Of a DNA stretch of 64,000 nt, positions 19,181 to 28,282 are shown piece by piece. Source of the DNA: Candidatus Thiodictyon syntrophicum. GTDB taxonomy: Bacteria; Pseudomonadota; Gammaproteobacteria; Chromatiales; Chromatiaceae. Position numbers and translations under genes: made by a program. Location: positions 3,869,501 through 3,933,500 of the forward strand of contig NZ_CP020370.1 in NCBI RefSeq assembly GCF_002813775.1, written 5' to 3'. The notes under the pieces were generated by a model, which was not told the DNA's origin, did no database searches, and saw nothing but the letters and a program-made list of their open reading frames with translations. Each line of letters starts with the position of its first letter. The first letter of the stretch is position 1.

Positions 19181-19384
19181 CGCGGAACCGCTGCCGCCCC
19201 TGGCCGCCGGCCCGGCAGCAGCGGCAACCGGGGTCGCGCGCGACGACGTGGGTCCGCGCCGACAACCCCAGAATATTTGTCTTGCCGCAAAACGCCTTGT
19301 CCGTCACCCTCAGCGCCCTAAGATCGCTACACGGCCCGCATTCGGATAGCTCGATTTCCTGCCCCCCAACCCCGGAGCCGCCCC
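19181..19384. other. divergent intergenic region
   Basis: Between DUF2065 (minus) and the GDSL hydrolase gene (plus). It should hold both promoters; no confident promoter elements, hairpins or genes were recognised. Confidence 0.4.
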
Positions 19385-20455
19385 ATGCCACCCTTGCGCT
19401 ACGCCCTCTCCGCACTACTGATCGCCGCCCTGACCCCGCCGGTCGCCGCCATGCCGGCCTACTCCACCATGTACGTCTTCGGTGACAGCCTGTCCGACAA
19501 CGGCAACCTGTTCGCCGCGACCCAGGGTACAGTTCCGACCCCGGACTACTATGATAACGGCCGCTTCCTGAACGGCCGCAGCTACTCCGAACTGCTCTGG
19601 GACAAACTCGCCCTGCCTGGGGACCTCACACCCGTCTACCTGGGGGGAACCAACTATGCGGTGGGCGGGGCGCGCTCCCGGTATCACGCCAGCAATGTCG
19701 TAGACGGTCTGCCGCCCGCGGTTGGCACCGCCACGAAGCCCTTCAGCCTGCTCGACCAGATCACCAAGTATGAGGCCGATACGCCTGGCGTGTTCGACTC
19801 CAACGCACTGTATCTACTCTGGCTCGGCTCCAACGACCTGTTCGACATCCTCTCCGTGGCGGCCGCACCGTCCGGCGGCCCCGCCGCGGCCGCCGCACTC
19901 ATGGGTCAATCGTTAGCGGACATACAGTCGTCCCTGAACACCCTGATCAACAACGGCGCCCGCCGCTTTCTACTGCCATCGATCCCCGACATCGGCCTGA
20001 CGCCGGAGATTCGGGCGCTCGAAGCACTCTTTCCCGGTACTGCAGCCGACGCCACCACGTTGACCCAGTCATACAACGCCCAACTTGATTTGATCTTCAA
20101 CACTTTTCTGGGCGTGTCGGGGATCGACCTCGTCCGCTTCGACGGCTTCGGCTTTCTCCAGGACGCCGTCGCCAACGCGACCGAAATGGGTTTCAGCAAC
20201 GTGACCGACGCCTGTCTGATTGGGGTCTTTGTCGTCAAGCCGACCGGAGCCGTCAGCGAATGCGCGACCCCGCAGAGCTATCTCTTCTGGGACCAGATCC
20301 ACCCGAGCGCGCTCGCCCACCAGTACCTGGCCGCAGGGATGTACGACGCCGTCCCGGAGCCCGCACCCATGCTCTTGCTTGGCGCGGGGCTGATTCTGCT
20401 GCTGCTCGGACCCGGGCGGCAGCGGGCCGCGGCAGCGGGGCTGCGCCGCGCCTGA
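19385..20455 (+). CDS. secreted GDSL/SGNH hydrolase with PEP-CTERM-type tail
   Basis: A 356-residue esterase/lipase-like protein. Residues 1-22 are a signal peptide ending VAA. The nucleophile is in block I, YVFGDSLSDNGN; later blocks are LGGTNYAVGGARS, LLWLGSNDLFD (Asn) and the catalytic Asp/His in LFWDQIHPSALAHQYLA. The C-terminus AVPEPAPMLLLGAGLILLLL followed by GPGRQRAA has the PEP motif, transmembrane segment and Arg cluster of exosortase-sorted proteins. It is therefore probably cleaved and released outside or linked to extracellular polysaccharide. Substrate is unknown, and the exosortase is not in this window. Confidence 0.9.
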   Translation: MPPLRYALSALLIAALTPPVAAMPAYSTMYVFGDSLSDNGNLFAATQGTVPTPDYYDNGRFLNGRSYSELLWDKLALPGDLTPVYLGGTNYAVGGARSRYHASNVVDGLPPAVGTATKPFSLLDQITKYEADTPGVFDSNALYLLWLGSNDLFDILSVAAAPSGGPAAAAALMGQSLADIQSSLNTLINNGARRFLLPSIPDIGLTPEIRALEALFPGTAADATTLTQSYNAQLDLIFNTFLGVSGIDLVRFDGFGFLQDAVANATEMGFSNVTDACLIGVFVVKPTGAVSECATPQSYLFWDQIHPSALAHQYLAAGMYDAVPEPAPMLLLGAGLILLLLGPGRQRAAAAGLRRA

Positions 20456-20576
20456 GGGCGCGACCGGCGATCAACCGCCAGCACCTGGCGTATCCGTTGC
20501 GCGCTGGCCCAGGCCTCACCGCTCGCCCTTGATTGACGTTATCGCGCAAGACGACTGGCTGAATGTCCCGGCAGTC

Positions 20577-20608
20577 CCGGATGGGTAGAGCGCAGCGAAA
20601 CCCATCGT
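20577..20608. repeat. GGATGGGTAGAGCGCAGCGAAACCCATC hairpin repeat
   Basis: Inverted repeat GATGGGT ... ACCCATC with a GAGCGCAGCGAA core, similar to hairpins scattered in many proteobacterial genomes. It separates the GDSL gene from the Uma2 fragment. Confidence 0.5.
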
Positions 20609-20621
20609 TTGCGCCAGCGAG

Positions 20622-21002
20622 TTGCGCCAACAGCTCAAGTCACGCCCCTGCACCGTGCTCGCCCGCGACATGCGTCTACGTGTCGCGACCGCCGACGCCT
20701 GCGCCTACCCCGATATCGTGGTCCTGTGCGATCGGCCGGTCTTTCACGACAGCCGCCGCGACGTCCTGACCAACGCCACCCTGGTGGCCGAGGTCCTCTC
20801 CCCCTCCACCGAGGGCTACGACCGCGGCGGCAAGTTCGCCATCTACCGCGGCCTGCCGAGCCTGCACCAGTATGTGCTGATCGCCCAGGACCGGCCCGCC
20901 ATCGACGTCTTCACCCGTCAACCGGACGGCCGCTGGATACTCGATGCCTGTACGGCCATATCTTTGGTCCGCACAGCGGACCCTACGGCCCCGCGCCCGT
21001 AG
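20622..21002 (+). pseudogene. Uma2-family (DUF820) nuclease-like fragment
   Basis: The middle of a Uma2 protein: RPCTVLARDMRLRVATADACAYPDIVV, then LVAEVLSPSTEGYDRGGKF and YRGLPSLHQYVLIAQDRPAIDVF. These include the PD-(D/E)XK-like residues Asp (YPDIVV), Glu (AEVLSPST) and Lys (GGKF). The N-terminal roughly 60 residues, with the usual membrane-lipid-like start motif, are missing. The C-terminus runs into a dispersed palindromic repeat (SLVRTADPTAPRP), which supplies the last residues and stop. Probably a decayed copy. Confidence 0.8.
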
Positions 21003-21020
21003 GGTCCGCTGTGCGGACCA
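20965..21020. repeat. TGGTCCGCACAGCGGACCCT palindrome, full copy
   Basis: Arms TGGTCCGCACAGCGGACCCT (20965-20984) and its reverse complement ending at 21020, with a short CCCCGCGC loop. It overlaps the end of the Uma2 fragment frame. Same family as 28283-28340. Confidence 0.9.
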
Positions 21021-21043
21021 GCGACCTCCCGTCCAGCAGGGTC

Positions 21044-21064
21044 GCCGGAGCTATGATCAAGGCC
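21044..21064. repeat. solo end of the DUF6399-type insertion sequence
   Basis: GCCGGAGCTATGATCAAGGCC matches one terminus of the element at 5487-7402 (ATGATCAAGGCC after CCGG-N4). No partner end or transposase is nearby, suggesting an excision or deletion scar. Confidence 0.7.
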
Positions 21065-21181
21065 GCCAGGCGCTTCGCGCCCGGGGCGAGCCGACGCCCC
21101 GGCATTTCCGTCCCGGAGTCGCTTCGTTGAGGGCCAAGGTATACTTCTCACTCGACGGTTGCACTTCTCGAAGGGTTTCCA

Positions 21182-21598
21182 ATGAACGCATCGCACCCCA
21201 GCGCACCCGACTTGTCGGCGGACCAAGCTCAACCCGTATCGCAGGCCAAGCCGCGCGCCACCGCCTTCGACGCACTGGGCTTCCGCAAGACCGTCGCCGA
21301 ACTCCAGGAGGAGATTCGCGCACCCTACACCGCGGACAACCTGCCCTGGATCATCGGTTACTCCGGCGGAAAGGACTCGACCACCACCCTGCAACTGATC
21401 TGGACCGCCATCGCTGCCCTGCCCCCCGACAGCACGCGCAAGACTGTCCATATCATTTCCACCGATACGCTGGTCGAGAACCCGATCGTCTCCGCCTGGG
21501 TGGGAAACTCCATCGAGGTCATGCGCAAGGCGGCTGCTGGGATCAGCAAGCGCATTGACTCCTCCATGCATGGACGAGCGCCGGTTCTTGGCGGATAG
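21182..21598 (+). pseudogene. dndC: truncated dndC (DNA phosphorothioation sulfurtransferase)
   Basis: Residues 30-120 match the start of DndC, the PAPS-reductase-like ATP pyrophosphatase that works with DndD/E in DNA phosphorothioation: VAELQEEIRAPYTADNLPWIIGYSGGKDSTTTLQL (the SGGKDS P-loop), then HIISTDTLVENPIVSAW. After ISKRIDS the sequence stops resembling DndC, and the frame ends at 138 residues instead of roughly 500. The cysteine motifs for the Fe-S cluster are absent. A GAAGG ribosome binding site precedes the ATG at 21182. It abuts an HNH endonuclease frame directly, so a deletion probably removed the rest of dndC and following genes. Confidence 0.83.
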
Positions 21599-22297
21599 AT
21601 GCGCCTGCCGTTCCATGCCCTGGGCGGGCACCGGGATCGCATCTGGGAACGCTTCACCGAGGACCGGGAACCGTCCCGCTCCAGGGAAACGACGAGGCTG
21701 TGCCATATAGACGAGTCGCTCTGGGATGCACTGCAAGACGCGGCCTTCCGACGCAGCGCCCGCATCCAACTGGTCGCCGTGTACTTCGAGGCGGCCGAGC
21801 AAATTGCCCTCTGCGCCAACCTCAAGATCCCCGAGCCGACCACGGAAGCCATCGCGACCATCAAGCGCAACGCCGCCGAGTACAAGAAGAGCCTCGCGAA
21901 GGGCCGAAGCGCCAGGTTCCGCAGCGATGTACTGACTGGCTACAAGTTCACCTGCGCTTTGACAGATTATCGGATGAATACCGACAGCGAGCACCTTGTC
22001 GAAGCGGCACACATCCACAAGCATTCGGAAAGCGGAGACAACGATCCGCGCAATGGCCTCGCGCTGACGCGAGACGCCCATTGGATGTTTGATCGGGGGC
22101 TATGGACGGTCGATTGTCAGGACGGGGTCTATGTGGTTCGCGTCGCGGAGGGAAGGTTTGAAGATGAATCGCCGATTGGCCGCAGTCTGATGCAGCACCA
22201 AGGTGGACTGCTCTACCTCCCCGAGACCCAGGGTTTGCGGCCAGACCCGAAGCGGCTGAGTTGGCACCGGAGCAGCGTATTTGTGGGTTTACGATGA
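21599..22297 (+). CDS. HNH endonuclease, probably 5'-truncated
   Basis: A 232-residue frame whose C-terminal half is an HNH_2-type nuclease: FTCALTDYRMNTDSEHLVEAAHIHKHSESGDNDPRNGLALTRDAHWMFDRGLW. The catalytic pattern AAHI ... NGLAL ... H is complete. Residues 15-110 (WERFTEDREPS, LVAVYFEAAEQIALC) look like the end of an upstream domain found in phosphorothioate-linked restriction enzymes. The ATG directly follows the dndC fragment stop, so the original N-terminal recognition domain may have been deleted. Nuclease chemistry is supported by motifs; modification-dependent restriction is inference from the dndC neighbour. Confidence 0.75.
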   Translation: MRLPFHALGGHRDRIWERFTEDREPSRSRETTRLCHIDESLWDALQDAAFRRSARIQLVAVYFEAAEQIALCANLKIPEPTTEAIATIKRNAAEYKKSLAKGRSARFRSDVLTGYKFTCALTDYRMNTDSEHLVEAAHIHKHSESGDNDPRNGLALTRDAHWMFDRGLWTVDCQDGVYVVRVAEGRFEDESPIGRSLMQHQGGLLYLPETQGLRPDPKRLSWHRSSVFVGLR

Positions 22298-22372
22298 CTC
22301 GATTCGGAGGTACCTGAGCCTTGGGGCGTCTCCCGAAAGGTGAAGTTGCACGCCCGCAGCCCCCCGTGTCGT

Positions 22373-22477
22373 ACACAAGCACTCGGAAAGCGGTGAAACG
22401 ACCCGCGCGATTGCCTCGCGCTGACTGGATGTTCGATCCGCGCATTTGGGCAGTTGATTATCAGGGCGGCATCTACG
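22373..22477 (+). pseudogene. degenerate echo of the HNH core
   Basis: This stretch repeats the HNH coding segment at about 22008-22132 in diverged form: CACAAGCACTCGGAAAGCGG, GATTGCCTCGCGCTGA, TGGATGTTCGATC and GTTGATTATCAGGGCGGC correspond in order. It is shorter and lacks a start, so it is the remnant of a second HNH gene copy. Confidence 0.72.
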
Positions 22478-23354
22478 GCGAGATCTTTACCCAAGGGCGA
22501 ATCTTCTCGAGCATTTTCTCGCCAATGCCCCTTACCCGCAAGAGATCTTCGACGGTCTGGTATGGGCGCCCCTCAATGATGGCATTGGCAGTCGCTTCGC
22601 CGACCCTGGGGATGCCCATCAGTTCATCTCTGGCCGCAGAGTTGACATCCACCATCTGCGTGGGCTGCTTCGGGTGCTTGTGCCCAGTCGCGATGCGGGC
22701 TTCCGAATCCTCCACTCGCTCGGCGCGACGCTCTTCCGCCAAGGCATCCCAATCGGTGTAGGCCCAGACCCCTTTGCGCTTATTGGCCGCCAGCAGTTCG
22801 CTGTCTCGCAGGACGTCCCGATAGTCTTCCTTGCTCAATCCCTTCGGAGTCGCTCGATACACGCCAAAGGCGCGGGCATGCCCCGCGGATACCAGTGACG
22901 TGGCAAGGTCCTCGCCTTGGGCTGTGGTAACGAATGCAAAAATGCGCCTGTACCTGCCGTCGCCTTTGGCATCGGAAAACGCGGTGTGCACAGTGAATGG
23001 TTCCGCCAACAGTGAACGCGTCGCGACGGCTGCGGCCTCCCCCAGGGATTTTGCCAGTTCGATAGAAGCGGTCGGCGTTCCGCCGTAACCGGAAATACCG
23101 AAGTACCGTCGCTGGGCACGTAGGCGCCTGGCGTCGGCGCCATCCGTAACATGCCACTCCAGGCAATCCGCACCATACAGGCGCAGCGTGTGTTCCGATC
23201 CGTCCGGGAAACGCACCAGAAAGCTGTCGCCATCCGCCCATTCGGCCGGCACCAAGCGAACGTTCTCAATGGCTTGCAGATCCGCGGCAAGAGCAAGTCC
23301 GTTCAGAAAGACAAGGACACAGAGCAGTGTTGATCGGATTACAGCGGAGAACAT
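22473..23354 (-). CDS. secreted thermonuclease-like protein with helix-hairpin-helix
   Basis: A 293-residue protein: signal peptide at residues 1-23 (LLCVLVFLNGLALAA), an SNase-like domain (residues 35-190) with WADGDSFLVRFPDG, LRLYGADCLEW, YRRIFAFVTTAQGEDLATSLVSAGHARAFG, and a ComEA-like helix-hairpin-helix near the C-terminus (VDVNSAARDELMGIPRVGEATANAII, then LLRVRGIGEKMLEKIRPWV). It probably cleaves extracellular or periplasmic DNA/RNA. Its start overlaps the end of the truncated helicase frame by 16 bases, and its stop lies in the HNH echo, showing rearranged borders on both sides. It looks intact. Confidence 0.87.
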   Translation of the reverse strand: MFSAVIRSTLLCVLVFLNGLALAADLQAIENVRLVPAEWADGDSFLVRFPDGSEHTLRLYGADCLEWHVTDGADARRLRAQRRYFGISGYGGTPTASIELAKSLGEAAAVATRSLLAEPFTVHTAFSDAKGDGRYRRIFAFVTTAQGEDLATSLVSAGHARAFGVYRATPKGLSKEDYRDVLRDSELLAANKRKGVWAYTDWDALAEERRAERVEDSEARIATGHKHPKQPTQMVDVNSAARDELMGIPRVGEATANAIIEGRPYQTVEDLLRVRGIGEKMLEKIRPWVKISP

Positions 23355-24781
23355 GATGTGAATCGAATGAGTTGATCCGGTCTGAGAGGGTGTTCATCTC
23401 GAAGATGGCAGCGGTGACGACAGAAACGCCCATCGGCAATGGCCTGCGCAAGGTTGTATTGGTACACGATCGAGCCGAAGTAGTCCAGCACCGCGGCAGT
23501 CCCAACGGGGTCGAAATGGCGTTCCGGGGTGGCGGAGAGTCCCAGGCGCAGGGTGATGCCGTCGGGCAGTGCCGCACGGGCGTTCTCGGCGCCCAGGTCG
23601 TGGACCTCGTCGGCGATCAGCAGGTGGTGGACGTTGCCGGCCGCGACCCGCGGGCGCAGGCGGGTCTGGAAGGCGTCGCTTTGAAAGGTCGCATTGGTGG
23701 TGACAATGGCCTGGACCTGGTCGAGCCCGGCGGTGAGGCGTTGGTATCCCTCTTCCAGTTGCGCCTGCCAGCGGTGGCGGCCCTCGAAGCAGGCGATGGC
23801 GTCGAGGCCGAAGGCGGCGATTTCTCTGATCCACTGGCGACAGAGATTGATGAAGGGACAGACGATGATCACGACCAGGGGCCGGTTGCGCTCGGCGACC
23901 TTGCTGGCGAGAACGAGCGCGGTGACGGTCTTGCCGGAGCCGGTCGCGATGGCGAAGACGCCGCGCCCGCCGGCCTTGCTCCAGGCGCGGATGGCGTCCT
24001 TCTGGTAGGGACGCAGTTCGAGCCCGGCGGGCGGGGTCAAGGTGGCGCCGGGGCCGGGCTCGCGGACCTGGTTGGGGTCGATGCCGGGCGGGGGTTGGTC
24101 GGGGTTGCGGTAGCGTTCCAGGAGGACGCGGCTGGCCTGGCTGAAGTCGATGATGGAGAGGCCCGGGACCTGGCCGGTCCACAGTGACTCGAAGTCGTCG
24201 ATGGCGGCCTGGACCCGGCCTTCCGGGTCCTGCCAGGAGCGGAACACGTCCAGGTGCTCGAAATTCTCGACCAGGCCACCGGCGGTCTCGTTGGCGGAGC
24301 CGGAGAAGCTGACGTGGTGGCCGCGGTCGTCGGAGAAGACGCCGGTCTTGGCGTGGAAGAGGCCGCGGGCGTAGCTGCCCTGCGGGGTGACGCGTAGCGC
24401 CAGCTTGATCTCCAAGAGACCGGCGGCGGCGAGCCAGGCGAGCGCGTTGAGCCGGTCCTTGATCAGGGCGTCTTCGATCTCGGCCAGGCTGCGGGCGGCG
24501 ATGGTGCGCAGCACCGCAGCCGGGGTGTCACGGGCACGTTCCAGGGCGGCGCAGTCGTCCGGTTCCAGGTGCGGGGAGACGATGAGTCGCATCCGCCCGC
24601 GCCGCAGCGCCAGGCTCGCGACCCCGCGGGCGGCGAGCGCGAGGCCGCTGCTGGTGAAATAGCCGGCGGCGCGGCGGTAGAGGACGGCTGACTGGAGACA
24701 GGGGACGAAGAAGCCGCGCACCAGGTCGTCCCGGCCGGTGCGGTAGGTGAGTTGCAGCGGGAGGTCGGTCAGGTTGGGCAC
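23339..24781 (-). pseudogene. PLD-nuclease/DEAD-box helicase, 3'-truncated
   Basis: Encodes the N-terminal 450 residues of a phospholipase-D-like nuclease joined to a superfamily 2 helicase. The PLD-like part has FHAKTGVFSDDRGHHVSFSGSANETAGG (HxK and SxN motifs, about residues 135-165). The helicase part has LRPYQKDAIRAW, Walker A ATGSGKT, the DEVH box in LLIADEVHDLG, and motif III LSATPERH. After LAQAIADGRF the family similarity ends and about 30 unrelated residues lead to a stop, so the second RecA domain (motifs IV-VI) is missing. It should not unwind nucleic acid as it stands. Part of this gene recurs as a short fragment at 28410-28530. Confidence 0.85.
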
Positions 24782-25049
24782 TGGGTGTTCGGGTTCTGGG
24801 GCAGTGGCGGGCTGGGCGTCCGGTTACTGCTGCCAGGCGGCGGCTCAGTGTTGGCGGAGCCAGGCTTCGAGGTCGGTGACCGCGGTGAAGTCCAGCAGCG
24901 CCTCACCCAGGTCTTCGCTTCGTTCCAGCGGCAGATCGGCGATGCGCTCGGCGGTCTCCGCAGCCAGTACGCCGAAGCGGCGCCGCAGCAGTTTTTGCAC
25001 CAGGGCCGAGGCTTCTGCGCGGCGGCCTTCCTCATGGCCTTCAAGATGA

Positions 25050-25058
25050 CCCCGTTGG
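25050..25058. repeat. target-site duplication, left copy
   Basis: CCCCGTTGG at 25050-25058 is repeated at 27018-27026, flanking the insertion sequence. Confidence 0.88.
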
Positions 25059-27017
25059 TAGGGTGTTCAATATCGGACCTATTTCACAAATTATCTTCAT
25101 ACAGTTTTAGTGTTTGATAACGAATCAATGAGAGCATGCCGACGCCGGGCCAGCATCGACGCACCGATATGCGCTTGCGCCCAGTGCTCGACATCAATCG
25201 TACGCACCGATTCCATCGCCTCCCGAATCAACGGAGTCGCCAGGTCGGCGATGAAGGCAGGAATCGCAAGCAGCAGCTTGCCGATCTCCTTGAGTGGCCC
25301 CCTGGCGGTGAAGCATTTGTATTTCCCGAAGACCGATTCGATGATATCGGAGGATGCCAGCCAGACATTATCAGTCGGGATCTTGGCGGCTTCCACTGCC
25401 ACCTTCGCGAGCATCTGTTGGGTAAAGGCCGCCGTGCGTGGGGTGAGCGTTGACTGCGGTGGCAGCGTGGCCTGGAGTGATTCCTGGGAGCCCCGCTGGA
25501 GGCCCTTGGATTTGAGGTGCGACTGAATCAGCTTGGATTGCGCCATCATTTGCGCGTAATCCACCAGGTCATCCCGGTAGGACAGTAGCCAGGCAAAGCC
25601 GTCAAGGAAGCGGCTGTACCCAGCGTCCGCTTGCTGCCAGAACACATCGTCGAGCGTATCACTCTCGAGGTCTGAGTGTGTCTGCAGTGCCTGGCAAAAA
25701 GCCGCCCGGTCGGGATAGCGAATGCCGACGATGGCCCGCAATGGGTGCGCCCGGGCGGCGCCGAACCGCGCGCACAGGTGCTCCCATGCCGGCCACTTCA
25801 GGACGTATTGCGCGCGGATCGCGCTGAAGTCGCCGCGATCATGGTAGGCGAGGAGCCGTTGTGCCCACCGCACCTGGACATCCAGATTCATGAAACGCGC
25901 CTTGAGGCGCTGCCGAGGCGGCAGCAAGAAGGCCAGATCGGTCTGCTGCAAGGCTGACCAGGCGTTGCGACAGTGCGCCAGCAAGGACTCCCAGCGCGCG
26001 TCCCGGCCCATCTCGGCCTTGAGCAGCGTCGCGATCAGATGAGAAATATCATAAGTATAGACGCAGGCAGTGGCGTGCTCCTGAAACAAGGCGATGCCCT
26101 TGCGCAGGTCGCTGCCGTGGTCGGCAACGATCTGGACCGGGGGACCGGTGCGTTGCGCAACGCGCCTGAGCACGTTCGCGACCCACGCCCCCGTGCTGTG
26201 TGTGGTGATCTCCACGGCCAGCACCTGCATGGCGCCGTGACCCGGACTGTAACCGCTCCGAGCCAGTGCATTCACCGGAATACCCAGGATTACCAGGCAC
26301 TTGGATGCCCCCAAGGCGATGGTATGATCAGCGACGTAGATCCAATCCGTGCGCCATTCCGGTTGGCGATTGAGGATCGCGAGACCGCAGCGATAGATCC
26401 AGTTCAGCACCGTGGTGTGGGCTGGCGCCGCCACCGGGAATGTCGCGCCGAACAGATTCAAGACCCGCGCCACGCCGCGACTGCCAAGCCCCGCGTGCAG
26501 ATACAGCCGCATGGTCAACTGCATGACCATGACCGAATAGTGATGGCCGACCGGCGGGGACAGCGCAAGCTGTGGTGGCTCATCCACTGGTTCGTCAGCC
26601 GCCGGCGCCGCGGCCTCTTCGGCGCCCGTTCGCCCACGCTCCGCCTTTAGCGCACGCGCCTTCCACTGCGCGCGGCTGTGCTCCAGATCCCGAATCTTGA
26701 CCTCCGCGGCCCGCAGGCGCTGCTGCCGCTCCAACGCTTTCGCCTTCCAGGCATCACGTGACCGCTGGAACAGGTTGGCCAGACGGCTCACTGGGCTCTT
26801 GAATGCGTTCATCACGTCGTGCGCGCTCCGGCAAGGCGGTCAGATCACCGCGCCAGTAGGCTGGCCAACCGTTCGCCGTTTGTCAAGGGCTGGGCATGAG
26901 CTAGTGTCGCACCGTCATCGTACCCACCCGAGCACAGAACCGACAGCCGGGCCTTCCCGGCAACACGCTTCTTGCATGGGCTTTTCAGCGCCTTTTTGGG
27001 TCAGATTGAACATCCTA
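25059..27017. mobile_element. complete insertion sequence, 1,959 bp
   Basis: Ends are imperfect inverted repeats, TAGGGTGTTCAATATCGGAC at the left and the reverse complement of TAGGATGTTCAATCTGACC at the right. It is flanked by the 9-bp duplication CCCCGTTGG and carries one intact transposase on the minus strand. It sits inside a Rpn-type gene remnant. Confidence 0.9.
25097..26815 (-). CDS. transposase
   Basis: A 572-residue transposase in the element. The N-terminal 60 residues form a basic coiled coil (RDAWKAKALERQQRLRAAEVK type heptads). Residues 95-140 hold a helix-turn-helix-like segment (GSRGVARVLNLFG). Likely DDE residues are Asp in WIYVADHTIALG (about 168), Asp in VQIVADHGSDLRKG (about 232) and Glu in DIIESVFGKYK near residue 500. 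The frame is undamaged. I do not assign an IS family; the start could also be the second Met. Confidence 0.82.
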   Translation of the reverse strand: MMNAFKSPVSRLANLFQRSRDAWKAKALERQQRLRAAEVKIRDLEHSRAQWKARALKAERGRTGAEEAAAPAADEPVDEPPQLALSPPVGHHYSVMVMQLTMRLYLHAGLGSRGVARVLNLFGATFPVAAPAHTTVLNWIYRCGLAILNRQPEWRTDWIYVADHTIALGASKCLVILGIPVNALARSGYSPGHGAMQVLAVEITTHSTGAWVANVLRRVAQRTGPPVQIVADHGSDLRKGIALFQEHATACVYTYDISHLIATLLKAEMGRDARWESLLAHCRNAWSALQQTDLAFLLPPRQRLKARFMNLDVQVRWAQRLLAYHDRGDFSAIRAQYVLKWPAWEHLCARFGAARAHPLRAIVGIRYPDRAAFCQALQTHSDLESDTLDDVFWQQADAGYSRFLDGFAWLLSYRDDLVDYAQMMAQSKLIQSHLKSKGLQRGSQESLQATLPPQSTLTPRTAAFTQQMLAKVAVEAAKIPTDNVWLASSDIIESVFGKYKCFTARGPLKEIGKLLLAIPAFIADLATPLIREAMESVRTIDVEHWAQAHIGASMLARRRHALIDSLSNTKTV

Positions 27018-27026
27018 CCCCGTTGG
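27018..27026. repeat. target-site duplication, right copy
   Basis: CCCCGTTGG, identical to 25050-25058, marking the right border of the insertion sequence. Confidence 0.88.
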
Positions 27027-27356
27027 TATCCGATGCGTTCGACAGAGGTGACGTAAGGCATGGTCTTGTTGCACTCCAGGATAGTGAGTTCCTGCCAGAG
27101 CTTGTTCTCCAACTCGGGAGGCAGGCGCCTCATCCAGTCGATGACGGCGAACAGGTCGATGATCCACTGGCGATCCCAGTCGCGCTCGTAGAGCAGCCGG
27201 GCGAGGCGCCATTTTGCCGCATAGCGGCGTTCGGTGTCGCCGCGGGTCTCGCGGGTGAGCAGATGCGCGGCGGTGACCAAGGCGAGGGGGTTGGGGATTT
27301 CACGGGTAGAGGCGCTTGGTCTTGATCCCGGCCAGCGTGCCGAGCGCGCGGTCGCC

Positions 27357-27417
27357 GGTCCGCGCAGCGGACCCTACGGGCGCGCAGCCGCAAGGCGTCC
27401 GGTACGGACCGCACAGT
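27357..27417. repeat. degenerate GGTCCGC-CAGCGGACCCTAC repeat
   Basis: A diverged copy of the palindromic family: GGTCCGCGCAGCGGACCCTA at 27357-27376, with only a short second arm (GTCCGGTACGGACC). It lies in the 160-base gap between the two Rpn copies. Confidence 0.65.
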
Positions 27418-27461
27418 GTCGGGTGTCGTGTTGCTTCGGTGGAAACCCGAGGTTGCCGGAT

Positions 27462-28214
27462 TCAGTGCCGACGCAGCCAGATGTCCAGGTCCACGAGGGA
27501 GTTGAAGTCCAGAAGGTCTTCGCCAAGTGCTTCGACTCGCTCCAGCGGCAGGGCCACGATTTGATCCTCGGTTTCCTGAGCAAGCGGGCCAAACCGGCGC
27601 CGAAGCAATTTTTGCACGAGGGCACCGGCCTCCTCTTGGCGCCCCCGCTGATACCCGATGCGTTCGACAGAGGTGACGTAAGGCATGGTCTTGTTACACT
27701 CCAGGGTGGTGAGTTCCTGCCAGAGCTTGGTTTCCAACTCGGGAGGCAGGCGCATCATCCAGTCGATGACGGCGAAGAGGTCGATGATCCGCTGGCGATC
27801 CCAATCCCGTTCATAGAGTAGTCGGGCGAGGCGCCATTTTGCCGCATATCTGCGCTCGGCGTCGCCGCGGGTCTCGCGGGTGAGCAGATGCGCGGCGGTG
27901 ACCAGGGCGAAGGGGTTGGGGTCTGCCAACAGGCCTTCCAGGCGGGGCGCGTAATCGAGGAGCTTGACCAGCGGGTACTCCAGGACGTGCCGACAGCCGA
28001 ACAGGTCCCAGCCGAAGGCGCCCGGACGCCAGTTGGGACTGTCGTCCGCGAGCACGGCGAGACTGGCGACGGGGCGGTCGTAGCGTTGGAAGATCCGGCA
28101 GTTGTAGGTGAACATCCGCTAGGCGAGGAACTCCGGAAAGTGGTGCTCCAGGGCGTTCTTCCAGGGGGTGTCGTTGTCGGTTGCGGGGGTGGGCTGGTCG
28201 GGGCGCTCGGCCAT
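27462..28214 (-). pseudogene. Rpn-type (DUF4351) gene, second copy with internal deletion
   Basis: The ATG at 28214 opens the family N-terminus (DNDTPWKNALEHHFPEFLA), but an in-frame TAG follows at codon 32 (28121-28119). The rest continues in the same frame: MFTYNCRIFQRYDRPVASLAVLADDSPNWRP, FGWDLFGCRHVLEYPLVKLLDY, then the C-terminal half shared with the copy at 24845-27300, ending DLDIWLRRH. About 60 residues carrying the catalytic Asp and Glu-x-Lys of the PD-(D/E)XK nuclease are missing at the junction. The 217-residue downstream frame could still be translated but would lack the nuclease core. Confidence 0.85.
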
Positions 28215-28282
28215 GGTTGAATCTCGGGTTCGTCGATGCCTTGTGATCATGGTGCCGGACGCTGCGTTGACGGCGAGGGCGA

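Larger units (their letters stand above)
24845..27300 (-). pseudogene. Rpn-type (DUF4351) gene remnant, split by an insertion sequence
   Basis: The 5' part (27300-27018) reads ALVTAAHLLTRETRGDTERRYAAKW to CNKTMPYVTSVERIGYQRG. The 3' part (25058-24845) continues HLEGHEEGRRAEASALVQKLLRRRFG to TDLEAWLRQH and a stop. Removing the element at 25059-27017 and one 9-bp repeat joins these exactly. These residues are the C-terminal half of the recombination-promoting nuclease/transposase-like family. The N-terminal PD-(D/E)XK half is missing before residue ALVT, so the gene was already truncated before the element arrived. Confidence 0.85.
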
